A DNA stretch of 64,000 nucleotides. It comes from Isochrysis galbana (taxonomy: Eukaryota; Haptophyta; Isochrysidales; Isochrysidaceae). Of the stretch, positions 42,985 through 52,837 are shown one piece after another (within the stretch, counting starts at the first letter, position 1; each line of letters opens with the position of its first letter). Location of the stretch: assembly GCA_018136815.1 (NCBI GenBank), contig CM030932.1, positions 7,265,505 through 7,329,504 of the forward strand. The letters run 5' to 3'. Position numbers and translations under genes: made by a program. Below the pieces are notes generated by a model. That model was not told the DNA's origin. It ran no database searches and was given only the letters and a program-made list of their open reading frames with translations.

Positions 42985-43430
42985 AGCGGGAGGGGGGGGG
43001 GGGGGGGGGGGGGGGGAGGGGGGGGGGGGGAGGGGGGGGGGGGTTGGGGGGGGGGGGATTCGCCCTCCCTTGGCCCCCCTTGCCCCCCCCCCCCGCCCCC
43101 CCCGCCCCCCCCGCCCCCCCCCGCCCCCCCCCCCCCCCTCCCCGCCCCCTACGCGGAGCCCCCCCCCCCCCGCTCCCCCCCCCGCCCCCCCCCCCCCTCT
43201 CCCGGGCGCGCGGGGAGAATCCTCGCCGCCGCTTCCGCCCCTTCCCTCCCTTCCCCCTCTCCCCCTCCCCCTCCCCCTCAGCAGCTTCGCTTCCCCCAAC
43301 CCCCCACGCCCCGCCCCGCCCCTAGCCCTCTCTCTCCCCCTCCCCCCTCTCCCTCTCCCTCTCTCACTCGCTCTCCCCCCCCCCCCCCCCCCCGTCCCCC
43401 CCTCCCCCCCCCCTCGCCATCCCAACCACA
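42985..43430. repeat. Poly-G block followed by poly-C block
   Basis: The plus strand is almost pure G from about 42985 to 43060. It is then almost pure C with scattered T, A and G from about 43080 to 43430. The two halves could pair as a long imperfect hairpin, or form a G-quadruplex and an i-motif. It lies between the light-harvesting gene and the sigma-factor start (43540). Long open frames across it are compositional artefacts. Confidence 0.9.
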
Positions 43431-43539
43431 CCCTGCTCGGCATCTCTCCCCTCCTCCTTTTCTTCCTCACCTCCCTCGCTCACACTTCCCGCTCGGGTGG
43501 CGTCGGATGGGCGGCGCAGGGACAGGAGTCCATCGCCGC

Positions 43540-43900
43540 ATGAGGGTGTGCAGATTGGTCCTCACCGCCCTCATCGTCAGCCTCACCACAGGGGTCACCG
43601 CACACCGTGGCCCACCCGCAGCGCCACGGGCGCAAGGTGGACGTGCCGCAGCTCCCGCAGCCTCCGTGGCTGTTGCGCAGACGCCTAGAGTAGCCCGCAA
43701 GGAGGTGCTTGGCAACGGGGAAGATGGCGATGCTCAAATGAGCAAGGCGCGCCGCAACGCGATGATCAGCCGCGGCCGGCCCCGTGATGATGGGGTGCCT
43801 GGCTCAACGCACTACCTGCGGAAGCTTCAGCCAGCTCCGCTGCTGACGCAACACGAGGAGATCGCGCTAGCTCGATCGTTCCAGCAGTTACTTGCCTTGC
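43540..43900 (+). CDS. Plastid RNA polymerase sigma-70 factor, first exon (truncated by gap)
   Basis: The chosen start (MRVCRLVLTALIVSLTTGVT) begins a signal peptide followed by an Ala/Arg/Pro-rich transit-like segment, as needed for a complex plastid. An in-frame ATG at 43507 would place charged residues before the leader. Near the end, STHYLRKLQPAPLLTQHEEI followed by ALARSFQQL matches sigma-70 region 1.2 (YLR...LLT..EEI.LAR). Regions 2-4 are lost in the 100-N gap and do not reappear after it. The protein would direct the bacterial-type plastid polymerase to promoters. CT-rich DNA precedes the start. Confidence 0.75.
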
Positions 43901-44000
43901 NNNNNNNNNNNNNNNNNNNNNNNNNNNNNNNNNNNNNNNNNNNNNNNNNNNNNNNNNNNNNNNNNNNNNNNNNNNNNNNNNNNNNNNNNNNNNNNNNNNN
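43901..44000. other. Assembly gap (100 N)
   Basis: Exactly 100 unknown bases. A dispersed repeat starts directly at its right edge, which probably explains the break. Confidence 0.98.
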
Positions 44001-44112
44001 CTAGGGTTGTGGAGCGCTCTCTCTCTTTCTCTCGAAGAGAAGGGAAGTTTCCCCACCTTTCTTCCTCCCAGGCGCCTCGCAAAAAGGTTTAATTCGCTAT
44101 CTCCCCTAAACA
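44001..44112 (+). repeat. Dispersed repeat family A, copy 2 (cut by gap)
   Basis: Nearly identical to 50834-50945 (AGGGTTGTGGAGCG versus AGGGTTCTGGAGCG, then about 90 matching bases to ATCTCCCC). The inverted copy is at 33090-33270. Confidence 0.9.
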
Positions 44113-44138
44113 GTTGTGGACATTGTAGACGACAATGA

Positions 44139-44215
44139 CGAGGAGGAGGAGGAGGAGGAGGAGGAGGAGGAGGAGGAGGAGGAGGAGGAAGAGGAGGAGG
44201 AGCAGGAGCAGGAGG
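44139..44215 (+). repeat. GAG trinucleotide repeat
   Basis: An uninterrupted to lightly interrupted GAG/GAGCAG run that would encode poly-Glu in a 96-codon frame (44116-44406; later GERRGTSSPRPTISTYLPG). The frame has no secure start or family, so I annotate the repeat only. Confidence 0.8.
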
Positions 44216-45140
44216 AGGAGACCCGAGAGGACAAGGCCCGGCGCAGCCGCCCCGGCGAGCGCCGCGGCACCTCCTCCCCCCGCCCCACCATTAGCACATA
44301 CCTCCCTGGGCAAGAGGTGTGGAACGACGTGTTGCGCGAGGCGACGGTCGTCGAGGGTGCGAGGGAGATTGACGCTACAATGGTCGCTCTGTGTTTTGAT
44401 ATGTGATGTGCGTTGTGGTGTTGTGGTTGTGGGTCCGTCGGGGGCTCGTGGGAAGCTGCGAGGTGCGGGGTCGGGAAAGCGACATCGGGGTGTCGGGGTT
44501 CGGGGATGATGGTGATGGAGAGGGTGGGGTATGGGGATGTGGGGGTGTTGGGTGTTGGGTGAGTTGATTCAGAGGCTAGACGCACGCATCACACAAAAAA
44601 TCAAAATTTTGCCCAAAATTTGGGTGCCTTGGCAGCAAATTTTGATCTCAAAATTTGGGGTGCTCAAGATCAAAACTTTGGCGTATGCCAATTCGGACCC
44701 CTCAAAAACCCTCGTATAGCTAGTCTAACATGTACATGTACACAAGCCCTTCTTGTGTGGCCGCAACCATGCCGTCGCGCGGCACGCGGGCGTGCATGGC
44801 CGCGCGGAAGGGGAGCGCCCCTGAGGGCGAGGTAGAGGCAGCGCTGCTGCGCCTTGCACCTGGCGCAGCTCGCGGCTGTTGAGCATCAGGCGCCGGAGCG
44901 CCTCGACGACCGGCAGCGAATGCCGACGCGCTCGAGCTCTCGCGTCCCCCATTCAACCTTCAACGATGTCCAGCGGCCAGGGGAGAGACACTCGTCACAC
45001 CGTCTCTCTCGTGAATTTGAGAGAGAGAGCGCGGGGGGGGGGGGCTCGGTCGGGGGAGGCTGCGCGCCGCCGCTTCTCTCAGCTTCTCTTCTCTCCGCTC
45101 CGTGCGCGGCCGGCCGACGGCAGGTGGCGGCGCCATCTGG
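44216..45140. other. Intergenic, no supportable gene
   Basis: G-rich, GGGTGT-type sequence at 44410-44560. A G-run and GA-rich stretch at 45020-45040 lies about 100 bases upstream of the proposed coiled-coil gene start. Confidence 0.45.
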
Positions 45141-47450
45141 ATGACAGCGCCCTTTCTGCCAGCAGGCGTGGCGGCGAGCGCGGGCGAGCAGGTCGTGAGC
45201 AACCCAGGCCGGCTGCGTCGCCGCGCTTCGGCCGAACGGAACCAACAGCAGCGTGTGCTCAAGGACGAGCTACAGGCGAGCAGTGGGGTGGAAACGAGGT
45301 GTTTGGGGGTGAAGGAATGGCGGGGTCGATGAGGTGGAGAGCGGCGGGGGCAGAGAGGGGCGCCAGGGGGTAGAGGTGGCTTGAAGCAGGTGGCGGGAGA
45401 GAAACCGAGTCCGGGGGGTGGGGTGGGGCGCATTGGGGAAGGAGGGTGACAGACAGATTGGTCGGGGGCTGACGGGAAGGATGGAGCAGAGCACTGACTT
45501 TTCGCTTTGGCCCGCTTCTTTTCAGGCGATCAGCGCCGAGATCGCCGCGCTCGAAAGGAGTCTGCGTTCAGCGCCGCTCCGCATGCGCTCACAGCAAAAG
45601 GCGTGCAACCTTCCGCAGCAAAATGAGAACATCCAGACGGAGCTTCACCAGCTGATGGATCGACTCCAGGGGCTTCAGACGTTGGCAGCCGAGCCGGCGG
45701 ACAGCGTTGCCTTGGTGGCCACGCAGGCGCCGCCGCAAATGACTACACGCACGCACCGCCCCTCCACCCCGTCTTCTTCAGCATCCCGACCACAGTCTGC
45801 ACCATACCACGCGATTATCGACGCGCCGGATGACGCGAGCGTGGTTTCGTGGTCAGCTGACGCCTTTGGACGTTCACGGAATCCGGGCTGGTGCGTGCGC
45901 GCGCAAGCATTTCATCGCGTGTTCATGTATTGTCCTCTTCCCCCAGGGCGTGCGTTGAGCATAGCAATTCACCTATCTCACATCAGGTACCATCTAAATC
46001 GCAAGGAGCTTTACGCACAGCGCGCACGTCTCAAGAGGGCCGTACCCAAGGGCTGCTTTGATTCTTACGGTAAGTACGCGGACGAAGCATCCCGCATTCA
46101 AAATACCGGACGGCTTGCTTTTTGATTGAGGCGCAACCATGTCGTCGGCGATCTCATTGAATGCTGCCCGGCTTTTTGTGTGTGGTCAATGGGTGATCGC
46201 CTGCCTCTACTAGACGGTCTTGCTTGTGCCACTTCTTCATGGCACTCCGTCTCGGCATTGTCTTGCACCTCTCATCAACTGTGAAGAGCAATGGTTATGG
46301 TTCATAGCCTAAGCGGAAAGTCGGAGCAATAGCCCACAGCTGACAGGAACGACACCTCATATTGCGGCCGGGGATACCATCTGCTACTTATGAATACCGC
46401 TGCTCTTCACCGCTGCAGTGATGCCGCAAGCCAGAGTGGCTTTCGGTCACCACTCGCCCCCATTCTGTCCATTTTGCCTGCCCGTGATCGCTTACTAGAG
46501 ATGGAGAAATTTTGCTGCGGGTGCCAACGTAGGCAGAGGGCGTCGGTGTTCCCCTTAAAGCCTGGCGCTTTGGCCGTACGCGGCCGTCCGGATTCGAACC
46601 GGGACTCCCAACGTACAGATGATAATGGATTACCACACTAAGCTGCCAGGGTGTGCTCGCTCTCATAAAGTGGGAAAATCAAGCCTTATACACTGTATAA
46701 TTTACAATTGGTGTCCTTTCTCCCCCACCCTCTGCCCTCCATAGCTGGCGCTAGCTGGCATGACTAGCTCTTTCCACCAAAGATCTGGCGCCAGCTGGCA
46801 GACCACCGATAGCTGTCACCAGCTACTAGCGCCAGTGATAGCTCCAAATCGGTGCAAGCTGGCGCGCTGTTGCCCCAACACTGCGGGCGAGGAGAGAGGG
46901 GGGGCGAATCGCACCATTTCTTGGCGAAGATTTTCATAGCGTCAGGTACCCCCCCCCCCCCCCCCCCCGAGCTTTTTTTAGGCATCGCGCCACGGTCAAA
47001 AAATGCAAAATGAAGCCCAACCCTTACTATTTGTTAAAAAGCCCCTGTTTGACCGCCCTATCAATTTTCAATTCTTCTCCCATTGCAGTCTAATTTTACG
47101 CCAGGATGAACTTCGCACCAGAGCTGACATGGCTGAGCGCACCAAGCACCTAGAGGACGTTGGGGACGACCTGAAGGTATCACTGTCTACACCTCTGATC
47201 TGAGCAGACTCCAAATCCATCGCAACAGAGGTCTAGTGGAGCAATCCGGGCGCAACGGCCGCGAGATGACAAAATGCGGTGCTCGGCCGGTGCCTGACGC
47301 ATGCCTATTGAGGGCGCAACGCTCCCGCTCCATCGGCATGCACCCAGCCTCACCGGTCCTTCCTTAAGATCGGTCTCTGACCAGGTGCATGAAAAATCCA
47401 ACAGTGAGCACCAAGCCAGGAAGGCCAGACAATATGAACGCATATCTGCC
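45141..47450 (+). CDS. Multi-exon coiled-coil protein, function unknown
   Basis: Proposed exon 1, 45141 to about 45272, ends KDELQ at GCGAGC, which would be a GC-AG intron. Exon 2 (45526-45890; AISAEIAALERSLRSAPLRM, TELHQLMDRLQGLQT) follows a TTTTCAG acceptor and ends at GTGCGT in phase 2. Exon 3 (45987-46069; YHLNRKELYAQRARLKRAV) ends at GTAAGT in phase 1. Exon 4 (47105-47176; DELRTRADMAERTKHLEDVG) and exon 5 (from 47385; VHEKSNSEHQARKARQYER) are both phase 0. Exon 3 to 4 do not agree in phase, so a small exon is missing between them. The heptad-like charged sequence suggests a structural coiled coil. The 3' end converges on the DUF1517 gene stop at 47600; the true last codon is uncertain. 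Confidence 0.45.
46561..46650 (-). ncRNA. tRNA-like sequence with RNA polymerase III boxes
   Basis: On the minus strand, CAGCTTAGTGTGGTAAT resembles a box A and GGTTCGAATCC is a perfect box B. The ends CCTGGCAGCTT and AAGCGCCAGG pair to close the structure, and GGCCG-CGTA-CGGCC forms a hairpin after the T-arm. I could not fold it into a standard cloverleaf with a clear anticodon. A pseudo-tRNA, SINE head or unusual Pol III RNA is therefore more likely than an ordinary tRNA. It lies in the long intron of the coiled-coil gene, on the opposite strand. Confidence 0.4.
46890..47000 (+). repeat. Dispersed repeat family B, copy 1
   Basis: It shares CGCACCATTTCTTGGCGAA, then GCGTCAGGTA, a C-run, and TAGGCATCGCGCC with the reverse complement of about 61475-61565. 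The C-run is longer here. Confidence 0.85.
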
Positions 47451-47599
47451 GGGTGTCGGCAGCTCAACACGCGTGGTGACCGAGGCCAGAGCGTCGGCCC
47501 CGGCCCTGTGTATGTGGACGCGCGGACAGCTCAGCGGGAGCTGCGCGGCCTACGCTGGCGGCCCGCGTGGTACCCCGTGGCCGCCTTGAGCCGGATGTA

Positions 47600-48325
47600 T
47601 CAGCACGTCATGAGTTCGGGCCACTCGAGGTTGACCTCATCCATATCGAGGACATCGTCGTCCTCTCCCGGGACCCAAAATAACTCGAACGCGAAAACCT
47701 CCTCGTCCGCCCTGCCAGCTGCCGCTAGCTCCTCGAGTGCAGCTCGCATCGCGCGAGCGTCGCCAGCGAACGACTTGCCGATCTCTTCCTCGCGATCGCC
47801 CATAAGACAGGCAACGATGCAGACGACGGCGACGGTCGACTTGCCCTCTTTACTGCTGCCCACCCCGGCCGCCTTGAGTGCGGCATCCACCGTCGAGCTC
47901 GGCGTGCGCTCGTCGAACTTGGCGGCCTCTTTGATTGCCATCTTGTCGAAGGAGGCGAGCCCAGCCTCATCATCTCCATAGTGACGTGAGGAGCCGCAAC
48001 AGGAGATCCACTCGTTCTTCCTGCGCAAGAGGAGAAGCGCCGCGTCCGAACAGAGCTCCGCAATGCCCTGCGCGCTGGCGGTGTCTGCAGCGGAGGCCAG
48101 GTCCTCGAGCTGGCCGAGCACTGAGCGCGGCCCACGCGTCTCGACGCGGAACGCTAGAGAGAGAGAGAGCGCTGTCGCTCCGTCGGCCTTGTCCGCGAAC
48201 GGGTTCTTGAGAGAGTCGAAGGGGTTGCCCAGCTGGAGCGCTGGGCGTCCGAGGCGAGAGGATGCCGAGGGGGCCGGCCGGCCGAGCGCGAGGCAGAGGA
48301 GGAGGGGAGCGATCGGGAGCGGCAT
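47600..48325 (-). CDS. DUF1517-type plastid protein
   Basis: The start at 48325 (MPLPIAPLLLCLALGRPAPS) gives a signal peptide followed by a short Ser/Arg/Pro segment. The longer frame upstream is low-complexity promoter sequence. The 241-residue protein has LSLSLAFRVETRG, a helical segment with DLASAADTASAQGIAELC, ALLLLRRKNEWISCCGSS and an acidic C-terminus. The order QvgL-region, then adT...G...L, then aLLR...W is the DUF1517 signature known from cyanobacterial and plant chloroplast proteins of unknown role. It lacks the Gly/Ser/Arg-rich N-terminal domain usual in that family. A protein with just such a domain is encoded divergently at 49201. Confidence 0.6.
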   Translation of the reverse strand: MPLPIAPLLLCLALGRPAPSASSRLGRPALQLGNPFDSLKNPFADKADGATALSLSLAFRVETRGPRSVLGQLEDLASAADTASAQGIAELCSDAALLLLRRKNEWISCCGSSRHYGDDEAGLASFDKMAIKEAAKFDERTPSSTVDAALKAAGVGSSKEGKSTVAVVCIVACLMGDREEEIGKSFAGDARAMRAALEELAAAGRADEEVFAFELFWVPGEDDDVLDMDEVNLEWPELMTC

Positions 48326-48958
48326 CGAGCGGCTCGAGAAGGAGAGGCGGTGGGAAGGGGGTGAGGAGAGATTTACTCTCTGTCTCTCTCTTCTATAAAG
48401 TACACGAGGAAGGGCGCTAGAGGAGAGAGGTGAGAGAGAGAGGAGGAGGCGCGGCTGTGATCGTCTCTCGCCAGCGAGAGGCGAGGTACTCCTACAGAAT
48501 AAGAGGAGAGAGAACAGACGAGTCAAGGAGAGAACGAGAGAGATGAGGAGGGCGCGAGGGGGCAGTGGGAGAAGGGTGGCATCAAGACATGGAGGCTGCC
48601 TTTTCTTTCTCTCTCTTTTCTCTTCCCTCTCATTTCCAAGAATCTCCTCCATCCCTTCCCCCCCCCCCCTCTTCTCCCTAACATCTCTCTCTCTATCTCC
48701 TCTCTCCCTCTTTCTTTCCTGGTGCTGCACTGCTCCTTCCTCCTCTCCTCTCCTCTCACTCCCCCTCCTCTCCTCTCTGTGCTGCTGTCGCTCTATTCTC
48801 TCTCTCGAGCTCTACACGTGATTGCTCCCCAACCAGCGCAAGCACCTGACTTTCTAATCCTCCCCCCCCCCCCCCCCCCCCCGCGCCGCCTGCTGGCTTC
48901 CTACCTCCCAGTAATGTCCGCCGCCGCCGCCGCCCCCCGGGGGCCCCTTCTTCTCTCT

Positions 48959-48993
<35 letters not shown>

Positions 48994-49200
48994 CGCCGCC
49001 GGATCGCAGTAAAGTAGTGGGTGCGCAAGCCTCACGCGCCTCTCCCCCCCCCTTTCCCCCCCGCCCCGAAGCCTCATTCGAAACCTCATCGAGGGCCAAG
49101 AGTCTCTTCTCCCCCCCCCCGCCGCCCCCCCCGCCCCCCCCCCACTTCTCCCTGATCGCCGTCCCGCTTCCCCCCGCCCCCTCCTCTCTCTCGCTTCCAG
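48326..49200. promoter_or_regulatory. Shared upstream region of a divergent gene pair, CT/GA-rich
   Basis: An 875-base region between two divergent starts. It has GA-rich DNA at 48350-48560 and CT-rich runs at 48600-48800 and 48950-49000. C-runs lie near 48862-48882 and 49112-49142. The last bases before the 49201 ATG are CTCTCGCTTCCAG, which also looks like a 3' splice site, so a leader intron is possible. Open frames inside are low-complexity. Confidence 0.5.
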
Positions 49201-49875
49201 ATGGCTCCGCTGCTCGCCGCCTTCGCCGCCACCGCCGCCCTCGCGCTCGCGCCGGCGCCAGCCGCTCGCGCGCCGGCGTTGGTGTCGCCGCGTGCCGCCT
49301 CTCCCACCATGCTCGCAAGTGACGACCGCGCCAAGCTCGTTGGCCTTGCGCTTGCTGGGCTACTGGCGTTTGGTCCCATCGACGACGCCTCCGCCGCTCG
49401 CTCCGGCTCGAGGGTGGGTGGACGCGCGCCAGTCTCGCGATCAGCACCATCGCGCTCGGCGCCTGCCCCGCAACATACCAACGTCTACATCGCGCCCGCA
49501 CCGGTCTACGGCGGGGGCTACGGATACGGCTATGGCGGCGGCGGCGGCTTCTTTGGTGGGGGCATCTCGACAGGTGCTTACCTTGGCCTCAGCCTTGTCG
49601 ACACGCTCATCCGCGAGCAGCAGCGCCAGGCGTACTTGCAGCAGCAGCTCCGCACGCAGCAGGAGCTTGGGAAGGACCAGGCTATGATTGCCCAGCTGCA
49701 GGCCGAGCTTGCTGCGCAAAACGCCAAGGTTGAGGGTCTGCGCGCCCAGCAGCAACAGCAGCCCGCCACCGCCCAGCAGCCCGTCGCGCAGAACGACAAT
49801 GGCGCCATGAGCCTATTGCAGCAGCAGCTTCTCGAGCAGCAGAAGCAGATCGAGCTGCTCAAAGCCAGTAAGTAA
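49201..49875 (+). CDS. Plastid protein with Gly-rich and Gln-rich coiled-coil regions
   Basis: 224 residues. An Ala-rich leader (MAPLLAAFAATAALALAPAP) is followed by a transit-like segment and a hydrophobic stretch ending DDASAARSGSRVGG, which looks like a thylakoid-type or second targeting cleavage. RSGSRVGGRAPVSRSAPSRS and a Gly/Tyr block (GYGYGYGGGGGFFGGG) resemble the N-terminal domain of DUF1517 proteins. The C-terminal half is a Gln-rich coiled coil (REQQRQAYLQQQLRTQQEL, LLQQQLLEQQKQIELLK). The divergent neighbour carries a DUF1517 core without this domain. Function unknown. Confidence 0.65.
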   Translation: MAPLLAAFAATAALALAPAPAARAPALVSPRAASPTMLASDDRAKLVGLALAGLLAFGPIDDASAARSGSRVGGRAPVSRSAPSRSAPAPQHTNVYIAPAPVYGGGYGYGYGGGGGFFGGGISTGAYLGLSLVDTLIREQQRQAYLQQQLRTQQELGKDQAMIAQLQAELAAQNAKVEGLRAQQQQQPATAQQPVAQNDNGAMSLLQQQLLEQQKQIELLKASK

Positions 49876-50689
49876 GGAAACCTTCAAGTCGGCCGCAGGT
49901 CATCGTGGCCGCTCGTGCGTCCCATCAAGCTCCCGTAGCGGCCTGCGTGCTAGCGGTGGCAGTGGCGATGGTCATTTCGCGCCGGTGCGGCCGCTCTCAT
50001 TCGGCATGGGTCACTTCGTCGAGCTGTCCGTCAACTGCTACGCTCCCTTGTCTATGCCGCCCCCTGAGAAGAGCGGCGCAGGAGTGGGCGGGAAGAGAGT
50101 GTGACGAGCGTGCGATGGTTACGGTGTACGTGTTGCGGCACGGTCCCGTGCACTGCGGCCATCTTCCGGTACGCACTGTGACATTGTCCGTCCTCCGGTG
50201 TGAGCATTTAGCTGTGCCAGCGGAGGACGAGTCGTGGGGAGCCCTTCCCGCATGCGCGCACCTATTGTTGAGAGCAGTAGTCACGGCCCAATTACTATGG
50301 TGCGTCGACCGTGACAGTGTGGATGCATGCCCTTGCATGCTACCCTTTGCGCTTTGGTCATTTCATTGGATGTTGACGTCGAGTAACGCAATGTTTCAGT
50401 AAAAATTCCTAACAATCTCGGCTCGCACCCGCAAGATGACTGTTGTGATTAGGGGGAGAGCCGCCCTTTGGGCTTTGGGTTTCCCAGAGAGGCCCTCTCT
50501 CTGCTTGTTTCCCCGGCCCTTCGCGTGTTTTAGGTGTCGTTCCGTCAATCATGGGACATCAATCGAATGGAGCCATCAAACGTCCATAGTTATTTATACA
50601 ACAATATTCGCACATGACCCATTCTCGATGTTGAACACCTACGGCGCGCGCTTTCAGGCTGGGCTAATTTTGGCATTCCGTCCCTGGTC
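49876..50689. other. Intergenic, nothing supportable
   Basis: The 165-codon frame at 49905-50402 has no recognisable domain. I see no splice-supported continuation. Confidence 0.5.
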
Positions 50690-51010
50690 CCTGGGTGAAA
50701 TATCACAATTACACCAGGTTGTCGCATTCGCGAATCGACTCTCGCTAGGCTTCTCTCTTCTCTTCGTTCGGTATTTATCGTTATAATTCTCTCGTTCTCG
50801 TTCTCGGTCAAAAACTTCGCGTGGACGCCTAGGATCTAGGGTTCTGGAGCGCCCTCTCTCTTTCTCTCGAAGAGAAGGGAAGTTTCCCCACCTTTCTTCC
50901 TCCCAGGCGCCTCGCAAAAAGGTTTAATTCGCTATCTCCCCGCATGTCTTTAACTGCTTCTGGGGGCAATCAGGTTTGGTTTGCCATCTCCCCTCGGAGA
51001 TCGATCTAGG
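50690..51010 (+). repeat. Dispersed repeat family A, copy 3
   Basis: Longest copy. It matches the reverse complement of 33090-33400 and, over 112 bases, 44001-44112. GCCATCTCCCC boxes continue beyond it at about 50985 and 51055, and a TATA-like CTATAAAAC is at 51341. The unit may therefore be the edge of a longer element, perhaps an LTR or promoter-bearing repeat ending near 51640. Confidence 0.75.
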
Positions 51011-51639
51011 TTCGCTGCTTGGGTGAGGGAATCTTTCTCCTTGGTCCTTGGTTTGCCATCTCCCCTTGGAGATTGATTTAGATTCGCTGCTTTGGTTTTG
51101 GGTTATCCTTCCCCTTGATGCAAGTTGCATGAAAGCCTTGGTCCCGTTGGTTTTTGGTTTTCTCCTCCCTTGGTTGCTACTCGGGGTTGCTCGATAGAAA
51201 CGTCTAGAAGGTCCACGCTCAACAGCAAGATTTCTTCGATTGCAAGTGCAAGGATACCTCGCTGCGATCTGTATCCAATGTGATCGCCGCGGTTGCGCGA
51301 CACATAACATTCCTCCTCGACTTTCCGCCTCGTGGGAAATCTATAAAACGAAGACACGCTCCGACCGTCGCTGCGGAATCTCTCTCTCTCTCTCGCTCCC
51401 TCTCTCCGTCTCTCGCGACGTGTTTGAGTTACCGGCGATGTGGGCTCGAACGGCCTCGTGGCGCCCCCGGTCGCGGGTCGAAGTTGGGTTCTCGAGCCCT
51501 TGGTGTTTTTAGCGGTTAGCGTCTTTAGTTTTTGCGATACTTACGTACACGTTCAAGTCCATAAAAACATAGTGAAAATATATTGCTGTGTGTATAGAAC
51601 CAGGATCTTTGGTCCGGGTCAGCTGCCGATGCCCATGGT

Positions 51640-51765
51640 TTCGTGTTTCGCTGCGAGAGGCGCGCATGAAGGCCATCGGTAAAATAATACCGGAGGGGGG
51701 CCTGACATATATTTCCGCACGGCCGTCACAGGCCTGAAATCGGGTATTTTTCGAAAATTTTGCCG
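51640..51765 (+). repeat. Dispersed repeat family C, copy 1
   Basis: The reverse complement of this stretch aligns with 61125-61240. Shared blocks include CGAAAAATACC, ATTTCAGG, a CCCCCTCCGGTAT core and GGCC/GCCCTTCATGCG. Confidence 0.7.
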
Positions 51766-52837
51766 GAAGACCCCCGGTTTTTTTTGCTGATCTCCCATAC
51801 CGGAACCTATAGGGAGCTTATTTAGGCCTTCGTTTGCCCATTACAGATGGTGCCCTTCGCACCCCCCTAGTGAGTGACCGGGCTACCCTTGGGCCCCCAC
51901 AACAAAACGTAAGCAAATGTTGACGAAAGACGCTAAAGTCGGAAAGGGCTTAAAGAGCTCAATTTCAAATCGAGACCGGGCGCGGTGCATGCCCGTTTTC
52001 GACGATCCACCTGGATGGGGGGCCCCGCCAGACACCAAATACACAGGGGCCACCCGCACAGTCACGCCAATCAGGCGGGACGCGCGCCGAAACCTCGTCG
52101 AAATCAGCCACTACGAAAATTGGCTTTGGCTTTGGTTTGGCCGCAAGCAATTTCTCGATCTTATCTCTACTCCTTCGTGGCTGTCGACCAACAACCCAAT
52201 TGCCGACATGATGACTTAGGCTCTAGAAAACGGGAAGTTCTTTTCGTTCCGCAACAAGTCGCTCGGATCATTTTAGCGACTTGTCGCACTTCGCACTTCC
52301 GCATGTCCCACATGTCCCACCGGTCAACTTGCAAACTCTCTTAGAGTTGACAAGCCTCATGCCGTAGTGGAACCATTACGCCTTTATCGGCCTAATGAGA
52401 ATCCTTCGTCGGCCTATGCGTCATCTCGCTTGAGCTCGATTCAGTCCTGACGTATGCTTGTATCTTTCATTGAGAATGACGTCGGATGGGAAATGGGAAA
52501 TAGGGATTCGCCTTTGGCGATGGATGGGCGGGAGTGTCAGAGTTTTCTTGTTGTACTTTTTGAACCCTAGTGCTGAGGGACCGTGCCTCATCGGCAACGG
52601 AGCCCTTCCCCCGCGATGGGGGTGTGCGCGGTTGGCGCATGGCTCGTCCGGTGTATGTGGCTAGGGATTCTAGATTCTAGCCAACAAGACCTCTTACAAG
52701 ACTACAATTTCTAACGAAGGGCGACTACGGCACGGACGGAACGGTTCAACAACGCCGGCCTAATTTTGAGGGGAGGAGAAAGAGATTATGTGGTGATCCG
52801 ATCGATCGATTGTGCGGCGTGGCGCGCGCGGCGGGCG
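51766..52837. other. Intergenic, nothing supportable
   Basis: Moderate GC, short frames only. The 100-codon frame at 51917-52219 has no family features. The prolyl hydroxylase promoter must lie at the right end. Confidence 0.5.

Noticed and set aside
42838-43543. Long Pro- or Gly-rich ORFs on both strands (178-388 codons)
   Set aside because: Products of the poly-G/poly-C block; only the part from 43540, in the sigma-factor frame, has complex sequence.
46561-46650. Calling this an ordinary tRNA gene
   Set aside because: No anticodon stem or acceptor stem of standard length could be folded despite good box A and B matches; kept as tRNA-like only.
48523-48730. N-terminal extension of the DUF1517 frame up to 48730
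   Set aside because: Low-complexity Arg/Glu/Gly sequence from GA tracts; the start at 48325 gives a proper signal peptide.
49905-50402. Plus ORF of 165 codons
   Set aside because: No recognisable domain; Cys/His/Val-rich composition without pattern and no neighbouring exon signals.
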